Shown here: positions 6,708 to 7,165 of the stretch, in pieces
How positions within the stretch are numbered: the first letter of the stretch is position 1
Layout: each line of letters begins with the position of its first letter
NCBI GenBank assembly: GCA_903906615.1
Contig: CAIVKT010000031.1
Location: 1 to 7,165 of the forward strand
Direction of reading: 5' to 3'
Source: an uncultured Bacteroidota bacterium
GTDB taxonomy: Bacteria; Bacteroidota; Bacteroidia; Chitinophagales; Chitinophagaceae
DNA length: 7,165 bases
The notes under the pieces: generated by a model
The model's database searches: none
The model's input: only the letters and a program-made list of their open reading frames with translations
What the model was told of the DNA's origin: nothing
Translations under genes and position numbers: made by a program

Positions 6708-6740
6708 CATAGATATTCCTTACCCTGCACAGGCCGCAAA
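6708..6740 (-). promoter_or_regulatory. Candidate Bacteroidota-type promoter of the surface-protein gene
   Basis: On the minus strand a TTTG at 6740-6737 and TATCTATG at 6715-6708 are separated by 21 bases. The second box matches the -7 consensus TAnnTTTG at five of its six fixed bases, and the spacing is within the range seen for Bacteroidota -33/-7 pairs. Transcription would begin near 6700, leaving a leader of about 45 nt. The bases just before the ATG (TTAAATTTAAGATC) are A/T-rich and lack a Shine-Dalgarno core, as is common in this phylum. The remaining upstream DNA to 6840 is AT-rich with no supported gene. Confidence 0.42.
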
Positions 6741-6866
6741 CAAATTTGCAACTAAAATAAGCCAAATTGTTGATATTAAGAATAAATATGAAAAAACAAA
6801 TGTCATTTATCCCATTTTCATCAAAAAAATTCCCCACCTGCCGTTAGGGTTAGGCTCGCCCTGGCC

Positions 6867-6960
6867 GGCAATAAGTAACTCCCCGCTCCGATCAAGTGTC
6901 ATGGTGAGCCTCGCCGAACCATGGCACACTCGCGCCAGATCAGGCAATGAGTAACTCCCG
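6867..6960. repeat. Degenerate direct repeat beside the 92-bp array
   Basis: The 18-base segment GGCAATAAGTAACTCCCC at 6867-6884 recurs at 6943-6960 with 16 of 18 bases identical, 76 bases later. Between and around the copies, variants of the array's GTGAGCACTCGCC core recur: GTGAGCCTCGCC at 6904-6915 and GCACACTCGCGCC at 6924-6936. This looks like decayed copies of elements related to the neighbouring array. The whole 6841-7165 stretch holds no gene that I can support. Confidence 0.6.
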
Positions 6961-6966
6961 CCTGCC

Positions 6967-7165
6967 AGTGAGCACTCGCCACGAGACAACCCCTACCCTA
7001 AAGGGAGATGTAATGTAAACTCAGATAACCCATAAATTAGCGCTTACAAATACGGGCGAGTGAGCACTCGCCACGAGACAACCCCTACCCTAAAGGGAGA
7101 TGTAACGTAAACTCAGATAACCCATAAATTAGCGCTTACAAATACGGGCGAGTGAGCACTCGCCA
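6967..7165. repeat. 92-bp tandem repeat array, continuing past the window
   Basis: Copy 1 is at 6967-7058, copy 2 at 7059-7150, and the first 15 bases of copy 3 are at 7151-7165. Copies 1 and 2 differ at one base of 92 (T at 7014, C at 7106). Each full junction creates the inverted repeat GGCGAGTG-AG-CACTCGCC (7055-7072; again at 7147-7164), and each unit contains CCCTACCCTAAAGGGA. The period is not a multiple of three and every frame I checked is closed within about one unit, so it is not a coding repeat. There are no unique spacers, so it is not a CRISPR array. It lies upstream of the surface-protein promoter. Confidence 0.93.

Noticed and set aside
6788..6821. Inverted repeat ATGAAAA / TTTTCAT upstream of the large gene
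   Set aside because: Seven A/T-rich bases with a 20-base loop are expected by chance in such AT-rich DNA.
298..6837. Longer version of the surface protein starting at the ATG at 6837
   Set aside because: The extra 60 residues translate the AT-rich leader and candidate promoter, and would bury a good signal peptide that starts at 6657.
6807..6989. Minus-strand 60-codon frame near the right edge
   Set aside because: It begins inside copy 1 of the non-coding 92-bp repeat and crosses the degenerate repeats; the repeat period breaks the frame and no family is recognisable.
6967..7165. CRISPR array
   Set aside because: The 92-bp units are near-identical over their full length, so there are no variable spacers, and no cas gene is visible.

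Overview
The window looks like chromosomal DNA of a member of the Bacteroidota, possibly the Chitinophagia/Sphingobacteriia part of that phylum (the finer placement is a guess). Three things point there: a giant surface protein ending in a Por/type IX secretion (T9SS) sorting domain, promoter-like boxes of the Bacteroidota TAnnTTTG type, and no clear Shine-Dalgarno sequence before either gene. Both recognisable genes lie on the minus strand, so the window reads functionally from right to left.

Layout, right to left. (1) 6841-7165 is non-coding and repetitive: a 92-bp unit in two complete copies plus the first 15 bases of a third, running off the window edge, and next to it older degenerate repeats. 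(2) 6658-6840 is an AT-rich leader with a plausible Bacteroidota promoter. (3) 298-6657 is one intact gene for a 2119-residue secreted protein: signal peptide, beta-strand-rich beta-helix-like region, three Ig/PKD-like modules, eleven tandem modules of about 90 residues each with exactly two cysteines, one more Ig-like module, and a T9SS type A sorting domain. (4) 239-273 is a strong intrinsic terminator 25 nt after the stop codon. (5) 47-238 holds no gene, but has a 13-bp perfect hairpin and a 34-bp-period direct repeat. (6) 1-46 is the first 15 codons of nadD (NAD biosynthesis), which runs off the left edge.

The two genes are not obviously linked in function. The surface protein has its own promoter and terminator and is probably a single-gene transcript. 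nadD is a housekeeping gene that probably uses its own promoter immediately upstream. No T9SS machinery, partner lipoprotein or enzyme gene is visible, so the role of the surface protein (adhesion, matrix or cell-surface stalk) is inferred from architecture only. I found no complete undescribed multi-gene system here. The most informative signals are the regular two-cysteine pattern of the repeat array, signs of higher-order repeat duplication, an excess of Bacteroidota O-glycosylation sequons, a possibly leaderless nadD start, and the non-coding repeat arrays on both flanks.
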